In this document: in pieces, positions 11,569 to 21,615 of the stretch
How positions within the stretch are numbered: the first letter of the stretch is position 1
How the letters are laid out: each line of letters starts with the position of its first letter
DNA from: Pseudomonas putida
Lineage (GTDB): Bacteria > Pseudomonadota > Gammaproteobacteria > Pseudomonadales > Pseudomonadaceae
Reading direction: 5' to 3'
Assembly (NCBI RefSeq): GCF_009883635.2
Contig: NZ_CP026115.2
Coordinates: 5,890,001-5,954,000 of the forward strand
Length of the DNA: 64,000 nucleotides
Made by a program: the position numbers and the translations under genes
Notes under the pieces: model-generated
Told to the model about the DNA's origin: nothing
The model's database searches: none
Seen by the model: the letters and a program-made list of their open reading frames with translations, nothing else

Positions 11569-12291
11569 ATGCAACACAAACACACCGCCCTCAAGCGCCT
11601 GACCACCGCCGCCCTGCTGCTGACGCTGGCTGGCTGCGGGGTCACCGACCGTATCGGCAAGCGCATGGATGACAGCTGGGCGGCCGACATGCTGAGCGAC
11701 AGCGAGAAGGTCATCCTGACTTCCGACGGCGGCAACCAGCTCAACCCCGATGTCGAGGGCAAACCGCTGTCGGTGGTGATGCGCGTGTACCAGCTGACCG
11801 ACCTCGAACGCTTCGCCGCGACCGATGCAGAGACCCTTTGGGACACCCCGGAAAAGGCCCTCGGCAACACCCTGGTGGAAGCCCGCGAGATCACCCTGCT
11901 GCCAGGCATTGGCCAGATCGACCAATGGCCTCTGGCCAAGAGTGCGCGCTACGTGGGTGTGGCGGCGTTCTTCCGCGATGAAAAGGACGCGCGCTGGAAG
12001 GTCGCCTTCGACGCCGAGTCGCTGCGCAAGGATGGCATCTGGTTCTCCTCCGACGGCTTGCGGGTGCTGGTGGACAAGACCGAAATCAGCGCCATGCGCG
12101 GTGTCGACGTACTGAATAAACCGCCGACCGCCGACCAGCTGGCGGCCGCGAAGAAGGCCGAACAGGCCACGCCGTCCCTGGCCGACAAGGTGCAGGACGC
12201 CGTGCTCGACAAGGCCACCGATGTGGCCGGCCAGTCGGCACAGAACGCTGCGGACAAAACCCTCAACTCTTTAGTGGATAGCGTCAAATGA
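11569..12291 (+). CDS. tssJ: T6SS outer-membrane lipoprotein TssJ
   Basis: TssJ anchors the TssLM membrane complex to the outer membrane. The 240-residue product has a lipoprotein signal with lipobox LAGC (Cys 23), followed by the TssJ beta-sandwich (SVVMRVYQLTDLERF, REITLLPG, VGVAAFFRD). A ~70-residue tail rich in Ala/Lys/Asp (after residue 170) is longer than in many TssJ proteins. A strong AAGGAGG precedes the ATG, unusual in this tightly coupled operon, consistent with re-initiation after the 24-bp gap behind clpV. The stop overlaps tssK (ATGA). Confidence 0.94.
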   Translation: MQHKHTALKRLTTAALLLTLAGCGVTDRIGKRMDDSWAADMLSDSEKVILTSDGGNQLNPDVEGKPLSVVMRVYQLTDLERFAATDAETLWDTPEKALGNTLVEAREITLLPGIGQIDQWPLAKSARYVGVAAFFRDEKDARWKVAFDAESLRKDGIWFSSDGLRVLVDKTEISAMRGVDVLNKPPTADQLAAAKKAEQATPSLADKVQDAVLDKATDVAGQSAQNAADKTLNSLVDSVK

Positions 12292-13631
12292 GCAAGCAGA
12301 GCCGGGTGATGTGGTCGGAAGGCATGTTCCTGCTGCCCCAGCACTTCCAGTACCAGGATGAGTTCCACCAGCACCAGCTGGCCGAAGCGACCCTGCGCGG
12401 CACCCCGTTCCATTGGGGTGTGCAGGCGCTGCAGGTGGACGAGGATGCCTTGGCCAACGGTTCGCTGCAGCTCAAGCGCCTGAAGCTGGTGTTCCCCGAC
12501 GGCAGCCTGTACGACGCACCCCAGCACGACCCGCTGCCGGCCGCACGCGACCTCAAGGATCTGCTCAAGGCCAACGAGCTGAAGGTCTATGCCGCGCTCA
12601 AGCTGCCCGAGCCGTTCGGCCTCAACTACGTCGAGGACGGCCAGGAGCACAAGGCCGCCCGGCGCTTCCGCAAACAGTTCGACACCCTGCCCGACCTCAA
12701 CGAAGGCGAGCTGGAAAACGAAATCACCAGCCTGCGCCTGAACGTGGTGATGCTGGTTGACGGTGACAGCCTCGACGGCTACAGCCACTGCCCGCTGGCC
12801 AAGCTCACGCGCAACAGCATGGGCGGCTTCAACCTCGACCCGCATTTCGTCCACCCGACCCTGCACCTGGGCAACCACGAGACCCTGGCCGGCATCGGCA
12901 AGCGCTTGCTCGGCGCCCTGCAGGCCAAGAGCAAGGCGCTGTCCGGCCGGCGCCGCGAGCGTGCCGACCAGATCGCCGAGTTCGGCTCCAGCGACGTCAC
13001 CCTGTTCTGGCTGCTGAACACGGTCAACCGCGCCCACCCGCAGCTGGCCCACCTGCTGGCCCACCCGCGCCTGCACCCGGAGCGCCTGTACCTGTTCCTC
13101 GCCGACCTGGCCGGCGGCCTGCTGACCTTCACCCTCGACAGCCAGCTCAGCGACGTGCCGGAGTACGACCACCGCGACCCGGCGGCATCGCTGGTCAAGC
13201 TCGACGAGATGATCCGGGTGATGCTCGACAACGTCGTGCCCAACCAGTGCATCGTCATCAACCTCACCCAGACCAAGCCGTCGTACTGGCAGGGCCAGCT
13301 GCGCGACCCGCGCCTGGTCGAGGCTGACTTCTACGTCTCGGTGCAGGCCGACATGCCCGGTGCCAGCCTGCTCGAACTGGTGCCGCGGGCATTCAAGGTC
13401 GGCTCGCCGGAAGACATCGAAGTGGTGGTCAACAGCGCCATGCCCGGCGTCACCCTCAACCACGCCGCGCGGCTGCCCAACGCGATCCCGGTGCGCCTGG
13501 ACAACCAGTACTTCGCCATCGAGCCGCACGGCCATGTGTATGAGCGAATGATGAACGCCCAGACCGTGTGCTTCTACGCGCCCAGCGCCTTTACCAACCT
13601 CAAGCTTGAACTGATGGCGGTGCTCAAATGA
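12288..13631 (+). CDS. tssK: T6SS baseplate protein TssK
   Basis: TssK links the baseplate wedges to the TssJLM membrane complex. The 447-residue protein starts with the diagnostic VMWSEGMFLLPQHFQYQDEF and contains SLVKLDEMIRVMLDNVVP and the C-terminal YFAIEPHGHVYERM segment. It overlaps tssJ and tssL by four bases each (ATGA), so the three are translationally coupled. Length and motifs are normal. Confidence 0.97.
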   Translation: MSKQSRVMWSEGMFLLPQHFQYQDEFHQHQLAEATLRGTPFHWGVQALQVDEDALANGSLQLKRLKLVFPDGSLYDAPQHDPLPAARDLKDLLKANELKVYAALKLPEPFGLNYVEDGQEHKAARRFRKQFDTLPDLNEGELENEITSLRLNVVMLVDGDSLDGYSHCPLAKLTRNSMGGFNLDPHFVHPTLHLGNHETLAGIGKRLLGALQAKSKALSGRRRERADQIAEFGSSDVTLFWLLNTVNRAHPQLAHLLAHPRLHPERLYLFLADLAGGLLTFTLDSQLSDVPEYDHRDPAASLVKLDEMIRVMLDNVVPNQCIVINLTQTKPSYWQGQLRDPRLVEADFYVSVQADMPGASLLELVPRAFKVGSPEDIEVVVNSAMPGVTLNHAARLPNAIPVRLDNQYFAIEPHGHVYERMMNAQTVCFYAPSAFTNLKLELMAVLK

Positions 13632-14344
13632 CCGAAGCCGTACTGCAACAGGGCGCCGTCGCGGCCGCCAGCGACAAACCGACGCTCAAGGACCTGGTCC
13701 AGGACTTCATCAGCATGGCGCTGATCGTGCGCCGTGGCCGCCAGGTCACCTCGGTGCAGGCCTTCGAAGGCAGCGTCGAGCGCTTCTTCGCCAACCTCGA
13801 ACGCGATGCCCGCGCCGCCAACTACAGCGTCGAGCAGGTCAAGGATACCCAGTACGCGCTGTGCGCGTTCCTCGACGAAAGCGTGCTGCGTTCCGGTGAC
13901 AACGAACTGCGCCGGCATTTCGAGCTGCAGCCGCTGCAGTTCCGCTACTTCGGTGTGCACCTGGCCGGTGAAGGTTTCTACGAGAAGGTCGACGCACTGC
14001 GTGCCGACGTCAAGCAGAACATCGACGTGCTCGAGGTGTATCACCTGTGCCTGGCCCTGGGCTTCGAAGGCAAGTTCGGCCTCGGCCAGAAAGACCAGCT
14101 GCGCTACCTGGCCAACACCCTGGGCCAGGATATCGCCCGCTACCGCAAGGCGCCCAAGGCCCTGTCGCCGGACTGGGCACTGCCCGACCAGGTGTCGCAG
14201 ATGCTGCGCCACGAGGTGCCGCTGTGGGTGTACCTGGCGCTGATCGCGCTGGTCTGCGTCGCCGTGTACCTGACGCTCGACTGGTTGCTGGACAAGGACG
14301 TCGCCGCCCTTTCCGAACAAATCCGCCAGCTGTTCAGTGCCTGA
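13628..14344 (+). CDS. tssL: T6SS inner-membrane protein TssL (DotU-like)
   Basis: TssL (238 residues) is an inner-membrane part of the TssJLM complex. It shows the DotU cytoplasmic domain (DTQYALCAFLDESVL, YHLCLALGFEGKFGL) and one C-terminal membrane helix near residues 198-220, after which it ends. It has no OmpA-like peptidoglycan-binding domain, unlike 'evolved' TssL proteins; here such a domain is on the TssM-like protein at 19077-21569. The ATG overlaps tssK by four bases. Confidence 0.95.
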   Translation: MTEAVLQQGAVAAASDKPTLKDLVQDFISMALIVRRGRQVTSVQAFEGSVERFFANLERDARAANYSVEQVKDTQYALCAFLDESVLRSGDNELRRHFELQPLQFRYFGVHLAGEGFYEKVDALRADVKQNIDVLEVYHLCLALGFEGKFGLGQKDQLRYLANTLGQDIARYRKAPKALSPDWALPDQVSQMLRHEVPLWVYLALIALVCVAVYLTLDWLLDKDVAALSEQIRQLFSA

Positions 14345-14374
14345 GCACACCCCAGGTAGCCGAGTCAGGAAGAC

Positions 14375-17300
14375 ATGAAAACATTACTGCGTCTGTTGAA
14401 AAGTTTCTGGATTCTCCTGCCACTGCTGTGGCTGGCGAGCCTGTTGATCTGCTGGCTGGTCGCGCCGCTGGTGCCGTGGCTGCGTCATCACGTGCCTGAA
14501 GCGCTGGCGATCATCAGCGCCTGCTTCCTGCTGGTGATCGTGCTGCGCCAGTACCAGCGCATCCGCGCCGAGCACAACCTGGAGAACCTGCTGCAGATCG
14601 AGGTCGACCGCTCGTGGAACGCCACCGGCGAGTTCCGTGACCAGCAGGTGCTGCGCGAACGCCTCAAGCACGCCATCGCCATGCTGCGCACCGACCGCTC
14701 CGCCGGCGGTGGCGGCAAGGCGGCGTTGTCCGACCTGCCGTGGTACCTGGTAATCGGCATGTCGGCCGCCGGCAAGACTTCGCTGCTGACCCATTCCGGC
14801 CTGTCGGCGAGCATTGCCACGGCCAATGACAGTGAAAGCGGCACCCAGCACTGCGACTGGTACTTCAGCCCTGACGCGGTGATGATCGACACCGCCGGCC
14901 GCTACCTGCGCGACGACCAGTCGGCCAGCGAGTTCTCGGCCTTCCTGCGCATGCTGCGCAAGCAGCGTGGCAAGGCGGCGATCAACGGCCTGGTGCTGGT
15001 GGTCAGCCTGCCCGAGCTGCTGGCCGCCAACAGCGAAGAACGCAACGCCCTGGCCGCCCAGCTGGTGGCGCGGGTCGAAGAGTACGCCGAGTGCCTGGAC
15101 GCCAACCCCCCGGTCTACCTGATGCTGAGCAAGACCGACCAGCTGCCGGGCTTCAACCAGGCGTTCGACGGCCTCGACCTGCACGACCGCCAGCAGCCGC
15201 TGGGCATGACCTTCGGCCTGTCGGAAATCCGCAACAACGGCCTGCACGCCGTGCTGCACGCGCGCCTGGGCAAACTGCAGAACCACATTCGCCAGCACGT
15301 CGACGCGCAGATGATCGCCCTCGGTGCCGAGGCCGACAGCACCCTGCTGAACTTCCCGCAGTACTTCGCCGCCCTCAGCGGTGTACTCGAACAGTTCCTC
15401 GAACACTTCACCCGTGGCCACCGCGGCGGCGCCCCGCTGCTGCTGCGCGGTCTGTACTTCACCAGTGCATTGCAGACCGACCAGCACCTGGGGCAGGTCT
15501 ACGAAGACGCCATCGCCGACGCATTCGCCCTGCAGGCCGCCTACGAAGACCGCGCCGAACAGCAAGGCAAGGCGCTGGGCAACCGCAGCTACTTCATCAC
15601 CGATACCTTCCGCCGGGTGATCTTCCCCGACCGCGACCTGACCCTGTTCCAGTCGCGCCAGGGCCGCCAGGCCGGTTTCAACCCGCTGCTGCTGGGCCTG
15701 GCTGCCGCCACCGGCGTGCTGTTCATCGGCTGGCAGGCGCTGTCGTTCAGCAACAACCGCCAATGGCTGGACAGCCTGCGCGGGCAACTGGCGCAGATCG
15801 AGCAGGCAGAAGACCGCGAGCAGCTGCTGGCCGCGGGCAAGGGCCTGGAAGTGCTGCGCGAGCAGATGGCCGCCGTCGAGGCCCATCGCCTGCAGGGCGT
15901 CCCCCTGCAACTGAGTGCCGGCCTGTACCACGGCGAGGCAATCCATCAGGTGACCCGCACCGCCTACCTGGCGCAACTGCGTAGCCAGGCGCTGGAGCCG
16001 ATCGCCCGCAGCCTGCAAATGCAGATGCGCGCGTTCAACACCTTCGCCAGCGGTATCAATCAGCAACTGGAATTTACCCCGGCACCGCAGAAGAAGCGCA
16101 ATGGCAAGCCATTGGCTCCGGCTGTCGCCGCCAAGGCCCAGGCTGCGTTGAGTAATACCCGCATGGGTGGCTATGCCGCCAAAGTCAACCTGGCCACCGC
16201 CAGCGATGCCGCCGACCTGTCGGCCACCACCGGCGGCCTGTCGTTGTCCGAGGAAATGCTCGGGCGCCTCGACGAGCAACAAGTGGCGTCGATCATCGAT
16301 GCCTACAACACCCTCAAGCTGTACCTGCTGCTGACCGAACCCCAGGCCCATCCGGACGCTGCCTTCGTCGCCGCCAGCCTGCCCCAGGCCTGGGCCAGCG
16401 CCGCAGGTGAAGGCACCTTGGCCGATGCCAGCGTGATCGACGAGAACGCCCCGCTCTACGTACAGCTGCTGGAACAGGGCCAGGCACCGTCGTTGCCACG
16501 CAATGAGCAACTGATCAACGAAACCCGGGAAAACCTCAAGTCGTTCATGATCTCCAGCTCCCTGGTCGATCGCGAATACCTGCGCCTGCAACTCGAATCG
16601 AGCCGCCAGTTCCCGGCGCTGAGCCTCAACGACCTGGTGCCGCAACCGGGCCGCGCGTTGCTGTACGGCTCCGCTGGCGTACCGGCGATCTACACCCGCC
16701 AGGGCTGGGACACCTTCGTCAAGCCTGAGCTGATCAAGCTGGTGTCGGGCAACCTGCGCAACGAGTCGGACTGGGTACTGGACGGCGAAGGCGGCGATGC
16801 CATCGTGCAGAAGGCCAACTTCGTCCGCGAGTTCATGACCCGCTACAAGCGCGACTACACCCAGGCCTGGTACAAGATGGTCAGCAGCGTCGGCGTGCGT
16901 CACTTCGCCGACCTGGCATCCGCCACCCAGCAACTGGGCCTGCTCAGCGACGTGCAGAACTCGCCGGTGAAGAACCTGCTGGCGGCGGTCAACGACAACA
17001 CCCAGTGGGACCTGCCGGTCAAGCATGCCATCCCGGCCCCGGGTGCCGCCCGCGAGGACGGCTTCTGGAGCAAGGTCACCGGCCTGCTCGACAGCAAGGA
17101 CGCCCTCCCCGTTGACGTCGCCCCGGTCCTGCCGGCGGTCGATGACGGCAGCCTGGCCAAGCGCTTCGAACCCGTGGCGCGGGTGTTCGCCGAGAACAAT
17201 GCCGAAGGCGCCGACAGCACCATCATGGACCGCTACCTGGCCGCGCTGCGCAAGCTCAAGGTGCGCATGAACAACATCCAGCGCTCGCAGGATGTGGGCA

Positions 17301-18175
17301 AGAGCAGCAAACAGCTGATCAGCGAAACCCTGGAAGGCCAGCCGAGCGAAGTCACCACCGTGCGCAACTACGTGGAAAGCAGCGTCGACACCAGCCAGGA
17401 CGGCCTGTCACGCTCGCTGCAGGGGCTGTTCAGCCTGCCGATCCAGTACGCCTGGGCGACCCTGCGCGACCCGGCCGGGCAGCAGATCGCCAAGGCCTGG
17501 GCGCAGCAGATCGCCAAGCCGTGGGAGCAGGTCATGGCGCACCGCTACCCGATTGCCGGCGGCAGCCGCAACGAAGCCTCGGTGAAAGACCTGCAGCGCT
17601 TCGTCGACCCCGACAGCGGCCTGCTGCCAGCCTTCAAACGCAATGAAATCGGCAACCTGGCCGGCGGTGAAGGCCTGGGGGCTGGCGACGGCAAGGGGCC
17701 GGCGCTGGTCAATCCAGGCATGCTCAACAGCATCGACAAGGCCAGCTCCGTGGGCCAGGTGATCGCCAGCCTGTCGGACCGTGACAACGGCTTCGAGATC
17801 ATGCTGGAGCCCTCGGCCAACTTCACCGACATCGTGTTCACCCTCGATGGCCAGGAGCAGCACTACCGCAACGGCCGCAGCAGCTGGAACCGCTTTGCCT
17901 GGCCAGGCACCAGCAACACCCCGGGCGCCCGCCTGGACGTGGTCACCCTGAGTGGCGCGCGGGTCACCGTGTTCGACTTCCCGGGGCGCTGGGGCCTGCT
18001 GCGCATGAACGAAAGCGCCCGGGTCGAAGACCTCGACGGTATCCAGCAGCGCTTCAGCTGGAACACCGCCAACGGCCGCGTGAGCCTGGTGGTGCGCAAC
18101 TTCGGTGGGGTCAAGCTGACCGACCTGGGTGACGTCAAGGCCCTCAGCGCCCTCAACGACCGGGGCGCGCAATGA
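14375..18175 (+). CDS. tssM: T6SS membrane protein TssM (IcmF-like), full length
   Basis: TssM spans the inner membrane and periplasm and connects TssL with TssJ. The 1266-residue protein has two N-terminal membrane helices (about 9-32 and 43-60), a cytoplasmic GTPase-like domain with Walker A GMSAAGKTS (128-136) and MIDTAGRYL, a third helix near residue 435 (PLLLGLAAATGVLFIGWQAL), then a long periplasmic part ending in the C-terminal beta domain. The ATP/GTP-binding residues are intact. It starts 30 bp after tssL and its stop overlaps tagF (ATGA). Confidence 0.96.
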   Translation: MKTLLRLLKSFWILLPLLWLASLLICWLVAPLVPWLRHHVPEALAIISACFLLVIVLRQYQRIRAEHNLENLLQIEVDRSWNATGEFRDQQVLRERLKHAIAMLRTDRSAGGGGKAALSDLPWYLVIGMSAAGKTSLLTHSGLSASIATANDSESGTQHCDWYFSPDAVMIDTAGRYLRDDQSASEFSAFLRMLRKQRGKAAINGLVLVVSLPELLAANSEERNALAAQLVARVEEYAECLDANPPVYLMLSKTDQLPGFNQAFDGLDLHDRQQPLGMTFGLSEIRNNGLHAVLHARLGKLQNHIRQHVDAQMIALGAEADSTLLNFPQYFAALSGVLEQFLEHFTRGHRGGAPLLLRGLYFTSALQTDQHLGQVYEDAIADAFALQAAYEDRAEQQGKALGNRSYFITDTFRRVIFPDRDLTLFQSRQGRQAGFNPLLLGLAAATGVLFIGWQALSFSNNRQWLDSLRGQLAQIEQAEDREQLLAAGKGLEVLREQMAAVEAHRLQGVPLQLSAGLYHGEAIHQVTRTAYLAQLRSQALEPIARSLQMQMRAFNTFASGINQQLEFTPAPQKKRNGKPLAPAVAAKAQAALSNTRMGGYAAKVNLATASDAADLSATTGGLSLSEEMLGRLDEQQVASIIDAYNTLKLYLLLTEPQAHPDAAFVAASLPQAWASAAGEGTLADASVIDENAPLYVQLLEQGQAPSLPRNEQLINETRENLKSFMISSSLVDREYLRLQLESSRQFPALSLNDLVPQPGRALLYGSAGVPAIYTRQGWDTFVKPELIKLVSGNLRNESDWVLDGEGGDAIVQKANFVREFMTRYKRDYTQAWYKMVSSVGVRHFADLASATQQLGLLSDVQNSPVKNLLAAVNDNTQWDLPVKHAIPAPGAAREDGFWSKVTGLLDSKDALPVDVAPVLPAVDDGSLAKRFEPVARVFAENNAEGADSTIMDRYLAALRKLKVRMNNIQRSQDVGKSSKQLISETLEGQPSEVTTVRNYVESSVDTSQDGLSRSLQGLFSLPIQYAWATLRDPAGQQIAKAWAQQIAKPWEQVMAHRYPIAGGSRNEASVKDLQRFVDPDSGLLPAFKRNEIGNLAGGEGLGAGDGKGPALVNPGMLNSIDKASSVGQVIASLSDRDNGFEIMLEPSANFTDIVFTLDGQEQHYRNGRSSWNRFAWPGTSNTPGARLDVVTLSGARVTVFDFPGRWGLLRMNESARVEDLDGIQQRFSWNTANGRVSLVVRNFGGVKLTDLGDVKALSALNDRGAQ

Positions 18176-19080
18176 TCGGTTGCTTCGGCAAGTTGCCGTC
18201 GAGCGCGGACTTCGTCAGCCTGCATGGCGCGGCGGAGGAAGTCTGCGAGTTCGACGCCTGGCTGCAGTCCTCGCTGGCGGCCATGCGCCACCGCGAAGAC
18301 TGGCAGGCGTTGTTCGACGCACTGCCGATGTGCTTCTTCAACTACCGAGCGCGCAATGGCAACTGGCTGCTCGGTGGCCTGCTCAGCTCGCGTGACGCCA
18401 GCCAGCGTCGCTACCCGTTCTTCATCTTCCAGCTGCTCAAGGGCGAGGAAGGCGCAGCGCTGGTCAACCCGTTCACCCTGGGTGAACTGTTCAGCACGCA
18501 GATCAAACCGTTGCTGCACCAGGCGGTACAAGGCGCCGACCGAGCCAGCCTGTTCGAACGGATCAAGGCCTTGCGCCCATTGCAGCCCCAGGACCTGGAC
18601 CTGTTCCGCCGGGTTCACGCCAAGTTCCTCCGCGACTTCAGCTTTGCCGATGTCGCCCGCGCCCTGCACGGATCCTGGCCGAGCTTCGACAGTGCCACCG
18701 CGCTGGCGCGGCTGCAGGCCAGCCGGGCCACGTTGCACGGCGACTACGACGGCGGCATCGAACTGCCGCTGCCGGCCGAACGCGGCCTGAAAAACCCCAC
18801 GGCCGACCTCTGGCTGACCTGGCTGACGCGCATGAGCGGGCACCCGCGCGTGCCGGCGGTGAGCCTGCTGGCCGACGACTTCATGCACCCGCGGCTGTAC
18901 TGCTTCCCGTCGCGCCACGCCAGCAGCGCCTATCGCCTGCTCAGCAGCTGTGCCGACGCACATCAGCACCTGGCGCTGCTCGGCCCGCTGGCAGCGGCGC
19001 CACGCCAACACGACTACGACCGACCTCTTGAACACGTCATCGACCAGTTCGTCGATGCGCTGGATGCGACGCCTGTATGA
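18172..19080 (+). CDS. tagF: T6SS accessory protein TagF
   Basis: TagF (302 residues) is a T6SS regulator that, in P. aeruginosa, represses assembly post-translationally. The N-terminus GCFGKLPSSADFV is the diagnostic TagF signature (G-K-P-x-x-D-F), followed by YPFFIFQLL. It overlaps tssM and the following gene by four bases each. No PppA phosphatase or Fha/PpkA gene, common partners of TagF elsewhere, is found in this window, so here it may work alone or with proteins encoded outside. Confidence 0.92.
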   Translation: MIGCFGKLPSSADFVSLHGAAEEVCEFDAWLQSSLAAMRHREDWQALFDALPMCFFNYRARNGNWLLGGLLSSRDASQRRYPFFIFQLLKGEEGAALVNPFTLGELFSTQIKPLLHQAVQGADRASLFERIKALRPLQPQDLDLFRRVHAKFLRDFSFADVARALHGSWPSFDSATALARLQASRATLHGDYDGGIELPLPAERGLKNPTADLWLTWLTRMSGHPRVPAVSLLADDFMHPRLYCFPSRHASSAYRLLSSCADAHQHLALLGPLAAAPRQHDYDRPLEHVIDQFVDALDATPV

Positions 19081-21569
19081 ACAAGATCAAGTACTACTGC
19101 CTGCGTTACCAACCCTACCTGCTGGGGGTGGCGTTCTTCCTGGCGATCTTCCTGGTCTGGGCGATCGGCCGTGCCCTGGGCTTCGCTTCGCTGCACAGCC
19201 TGCTGGCGGGCATCGGCGTGTTCCTGCTGCTGTCGGCGGGCTATGTCCTGTTGCTGTACCGGGGTGCCGGCCAGCACCACAACCTCGAAGGCCTGCTGCG
19301 TGACGACGCCGACCAGGCCGTGCTCAACGCCACCCCGGCCGACCGCGAGGAAATCAGCCTGCTGCGCGAACGCCTGCTGCAGAGCATCGAGCGCCTGCAC
19401 AGCAACAAGCCGCGCGGCACCGCCGCCAAGGATGCGCTGTACGCCCTGCCCTGGTACCTGGTGATCGGCCAGCCGGCTGCAGGCAAAAGCACCATGATCC
19501 TGCAGTCGGGCCTGAACTTCCCCTATGCCGAACGCGAGGGCGCACGGGTGTCCGGGCTGGGCGGCACACGCAACTGCGACTGGTTCTTCAGCTCCGAAGC
19601 GGTACTGCTGGACACCGCCGGGCGCTACATGAACAGCCCCGAAGAAGCCGGCAAGTGGCGTGGGTTCCTGCAACTGCTGCGTCAACATCGCCAGCGCCGC
19701 CCGCTCAACGGCCTGATCGTCAGCGTCAGCATCGCCGACATCCTGCATGGCTTGGCCGAAGACCAGGAGCGCGTGGCCAAGCGCCTGCGCGAGCGCATCC
19801 AGGAAAGCTGCGCGCTGCTGGAAGTGCGCCTGCCGATCTACCTGGTGTTCACCAAATGCGACCTGATCCCAGGTTTTACCCCCTTCTACCGCCAGCTGGA
19901 CGATGCCGCGCGCGGCGAGGTAATGGGCAAGACCTTCTCGCACAAGGGCTACGAGCAGGCCAACTGGGGCCAGCGCTTCGGCAAGGCAATGGACGAGCTG
20001 ACCGGTTACTGGCAGCAAGTGGCGAGCCAGCAACTGGTGCAGCAGGACATCCAGGTGACCCGGCAGAACGACGCGGCCTACCGCTTCCCGCTGGAGCTGG
20101 CGGCGCTCAAGCCGCGCCTGCAGCAGTTCGTCGACAGCCTGCTGCGTGCCAACCCTTATCAGAATGCCGAAATGCTTCGCGGTTTCTACTTCACCGCCGC
20201 GCTGGAGGCTGACGAAGCTCAATGGGGCAGCCACGGCCAGCATGTAGCCGAGCGCTTCGCCCTGGAACATGACGCAGACGCTGCCGGTGCTGGCAGCCAC
20301 CCGGCGCCCCTGTTCATCAACAGCCTGTTCCGCAAGGTGATCATCCCCGACCAGCACCTGGTGGCGCTGTACACCAGCAACCGTCGCGAACGCCGGCGCA
20401 AGGGCGCCTGGGTGGCCGCTGCCAGCCTGGCCGGCCTGGTGCTGTGCAGCCTGTGGGGCTGGTCGTACCTGAACAACCGCGCCACGCTGGCCAGCATTGC
20501 CGGCGAGCTGGCCCAGGCCAAGGCCGAAGACAAGGCCGCCAGCGGCCAGTACGCCGCCTGGCACAGCCTCGACCGCCTGCGGTTCTGGACTGCGCACTAT
20601 TATCAGCAGCACCACGAACAGGGCGTGCCGCTGGGCATGCGCCTGGGCCTGTACCAGGGCCATGAGGTGGAGCCGTTCGTGCGCAATCGCTACTTCGCCA
20701 CCCTGCAGAACGTGATGCTCAAGCCCACGGCTGACAACCTGACCCGCACCCTGTACCTGCTGACCACGCTCAAGGTCTATCAGCGCAACGCCCGTGAGCT
20801 GCAGCCAGTAAGCGGCGTCGACAGCGTGCAGGCCGAAGCCTTGCCCCATGACAACCGCGCCCAGTCGATCGCCGACTTCGGCAAGGCGACCCTGGACACC
20901 TACGTGATGCTGTCGCCGGCCCAGCGCGAAAAGGCCGACCCGGCCTTCCTCAAGGCGCGCCTGCCGGACTACTGGTACCCGGCCATCGCCCGCCAGACCG
21001 GCAAGAGCATGGCGGCGGCCGGCAGCGAAGGCGGCAACCAGGACTACCTGTACGCCAGCCGCCAGATCACCTTCTACAGCGACCAGATCCGTGAGCCGGA
21101 CGTGCCACGCATCCTCGACAACGCTTTCCTGATGTCCAGTTCGCGCAACTACATCGACAGCCTGCGAGCCCAGTCGCTGCGCTCGATCGAGACCATCACG
21201 CTGGAGTCCGACACGCTGTTCGCCTTCGGCCGCGCCGACTTCCAGAGCCTGAAGAACGAGGGCCAGAACCAGCTGAGCGCGATCGCCAGCAAACTGCTGA
21301 ACACGCCCAACATCGGCAAGATCGTCATCTCTGGCCACGCCGACCAGCTCGGCGACAGCCAGGGCAACCTGCAGGTGTCGAAACAACGGGCGCAGACCAT
21401 CCGTACTTACCTGGTCGGCAAGGGCGTGCCCGCCGAACTGGTGGTCGCCCAGGGCGAAGGCAGCCGCAAGCCGCTGGTCAACTGCGACATGCAGCAGCCA
21501 CGGGCGCAGCTGATCAAGTGCCTGGAGCCCAACCGCCGGGTGGAAATCGAAGTGCGCGGGCTCAACTGA
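19077..21569 (+). CDS. Shortened TssM/IcmF-like protein fused to an OmpA peptidoglycan-binding domain
   Basis: This 830-residue protein resembles TssM in its first ~600 residues: two membrane helices near the N-terminus, a nucleotide-binding domain with GQPAAGKST (131-139) and LLDTAGRYM, and a third membrane helix near residue 450. It lacks the long TssM periplasmic domain and instead ends in an OmpA-like domain (about 707-829: SDTLFAFGRADF, VISGHADQLGD, SKQRAQTIRTYL, PNRRVEIEV). It probably anchors the secretion complex to peptidoglycan, a job often done by evolved TssL or TagL. It overlaps tagF by four bases and is the last gene of the tightly coupled run. The full-length tssM upstream makes this a paralogue, not a broken copy. 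Confidence 0.9.
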   Translation: MNKIKYYCLRYQPYLLGVAFFLAIFLVWAIGRALGFASLHSLLAGIGVFLLLSAGYVLLLYRGAGQHHNLEGLLRDDADQAVLNATPADREEISLLRERLLQSIERLHSNKPRGTAAKDALYALPWYLVIGQPAAGKSTMILQSGLNFPYAEREGARVSGLGGTRNCDWFFSSEAVLLDTAGRYMNSPEEAGKWRGFLQLLRQHRQRRPLNGLIVSVSIADILHGLAEDQERVAKRLRERIQESCALLEVRLPIYLVFTKCDLIPGFTPFYRQLDDAARGEVMGKTFSHKGYEQANWGQRFGKAMDELTGYWQQVASQQLVQQDIQVTRQNDAAYRFPLELAALKPRLQQFVDSLLRANPYQNAEMLRGFYFTAALEADEAQWGSHGQHVAERFALEHDADAAGAGSHPAPLFINSLFRKVIIPDQHLVALYTSNRRERRRKGAWVAAASLAGLVLCSLWGWSYLNNRATLASIAGELAQAKAEDKAASGQYAAWHSLDRLRFWTAHYYQQHHEQGVPLGMRLGLYQGHEVEPFVRNRYFATLQNVMLKPTADNLTRTLYLLTTLKVYQRNARELQPVSGVDSVQAEALPHDNRAQSIADFGKATLDTYVMLSPAQREKADPAFLKARLPDYWYPAIARQTGKSMAAAGSEGGNQDYLYASRQITFYSDQIREPDVPRILDNAFLMSSSRNYIDSLRAQSLRSIETITLESDTLFAFGRADFQSLKNEGQNQLSAIASKLLNTPNIGKIVISGHADQLGDSQGNLQVSKQRAQTIRTYLVGKGVPAELVVAQGEGSRKPLVNCDMQQPRAQLIKCLEPNRRVEIEVRGLN

Positions 21570-21596
21570 GGCCGCGCCGCAAGAACCGGCCACCCG

Positions 21597-21615
21597 GGCC
21601 TCACAGGAGGAGGCC
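21597..21615 (+). other. Hairpin in the mRNA before hcp
   Basis: GGCCTC and GAGGCC form a 6-bp stem with a 7-base loop in the 144-bp gap before hcp. There is no U-tract, so it is not a typical terminator. It could be a partial attenuator or a processing/stability element that helps hcp reach higher levels than the upstream genes. Confidence 0.3.

Noticed and set aside
14384..17026. 880-residue open frame on the minus strand inside tssM
   Set aside because: GC-rich third positions of tssM keep the opposite frame open; no ribosome site, no domain, and tssM itself is certain.
19014..21593. 859-residue minus-strand frame opposite the IcmF-OmpA gene
   Set aside because: Shadow of a certain gene with Walker A and OmpA motifs; amino-acid make-up is unnatural.
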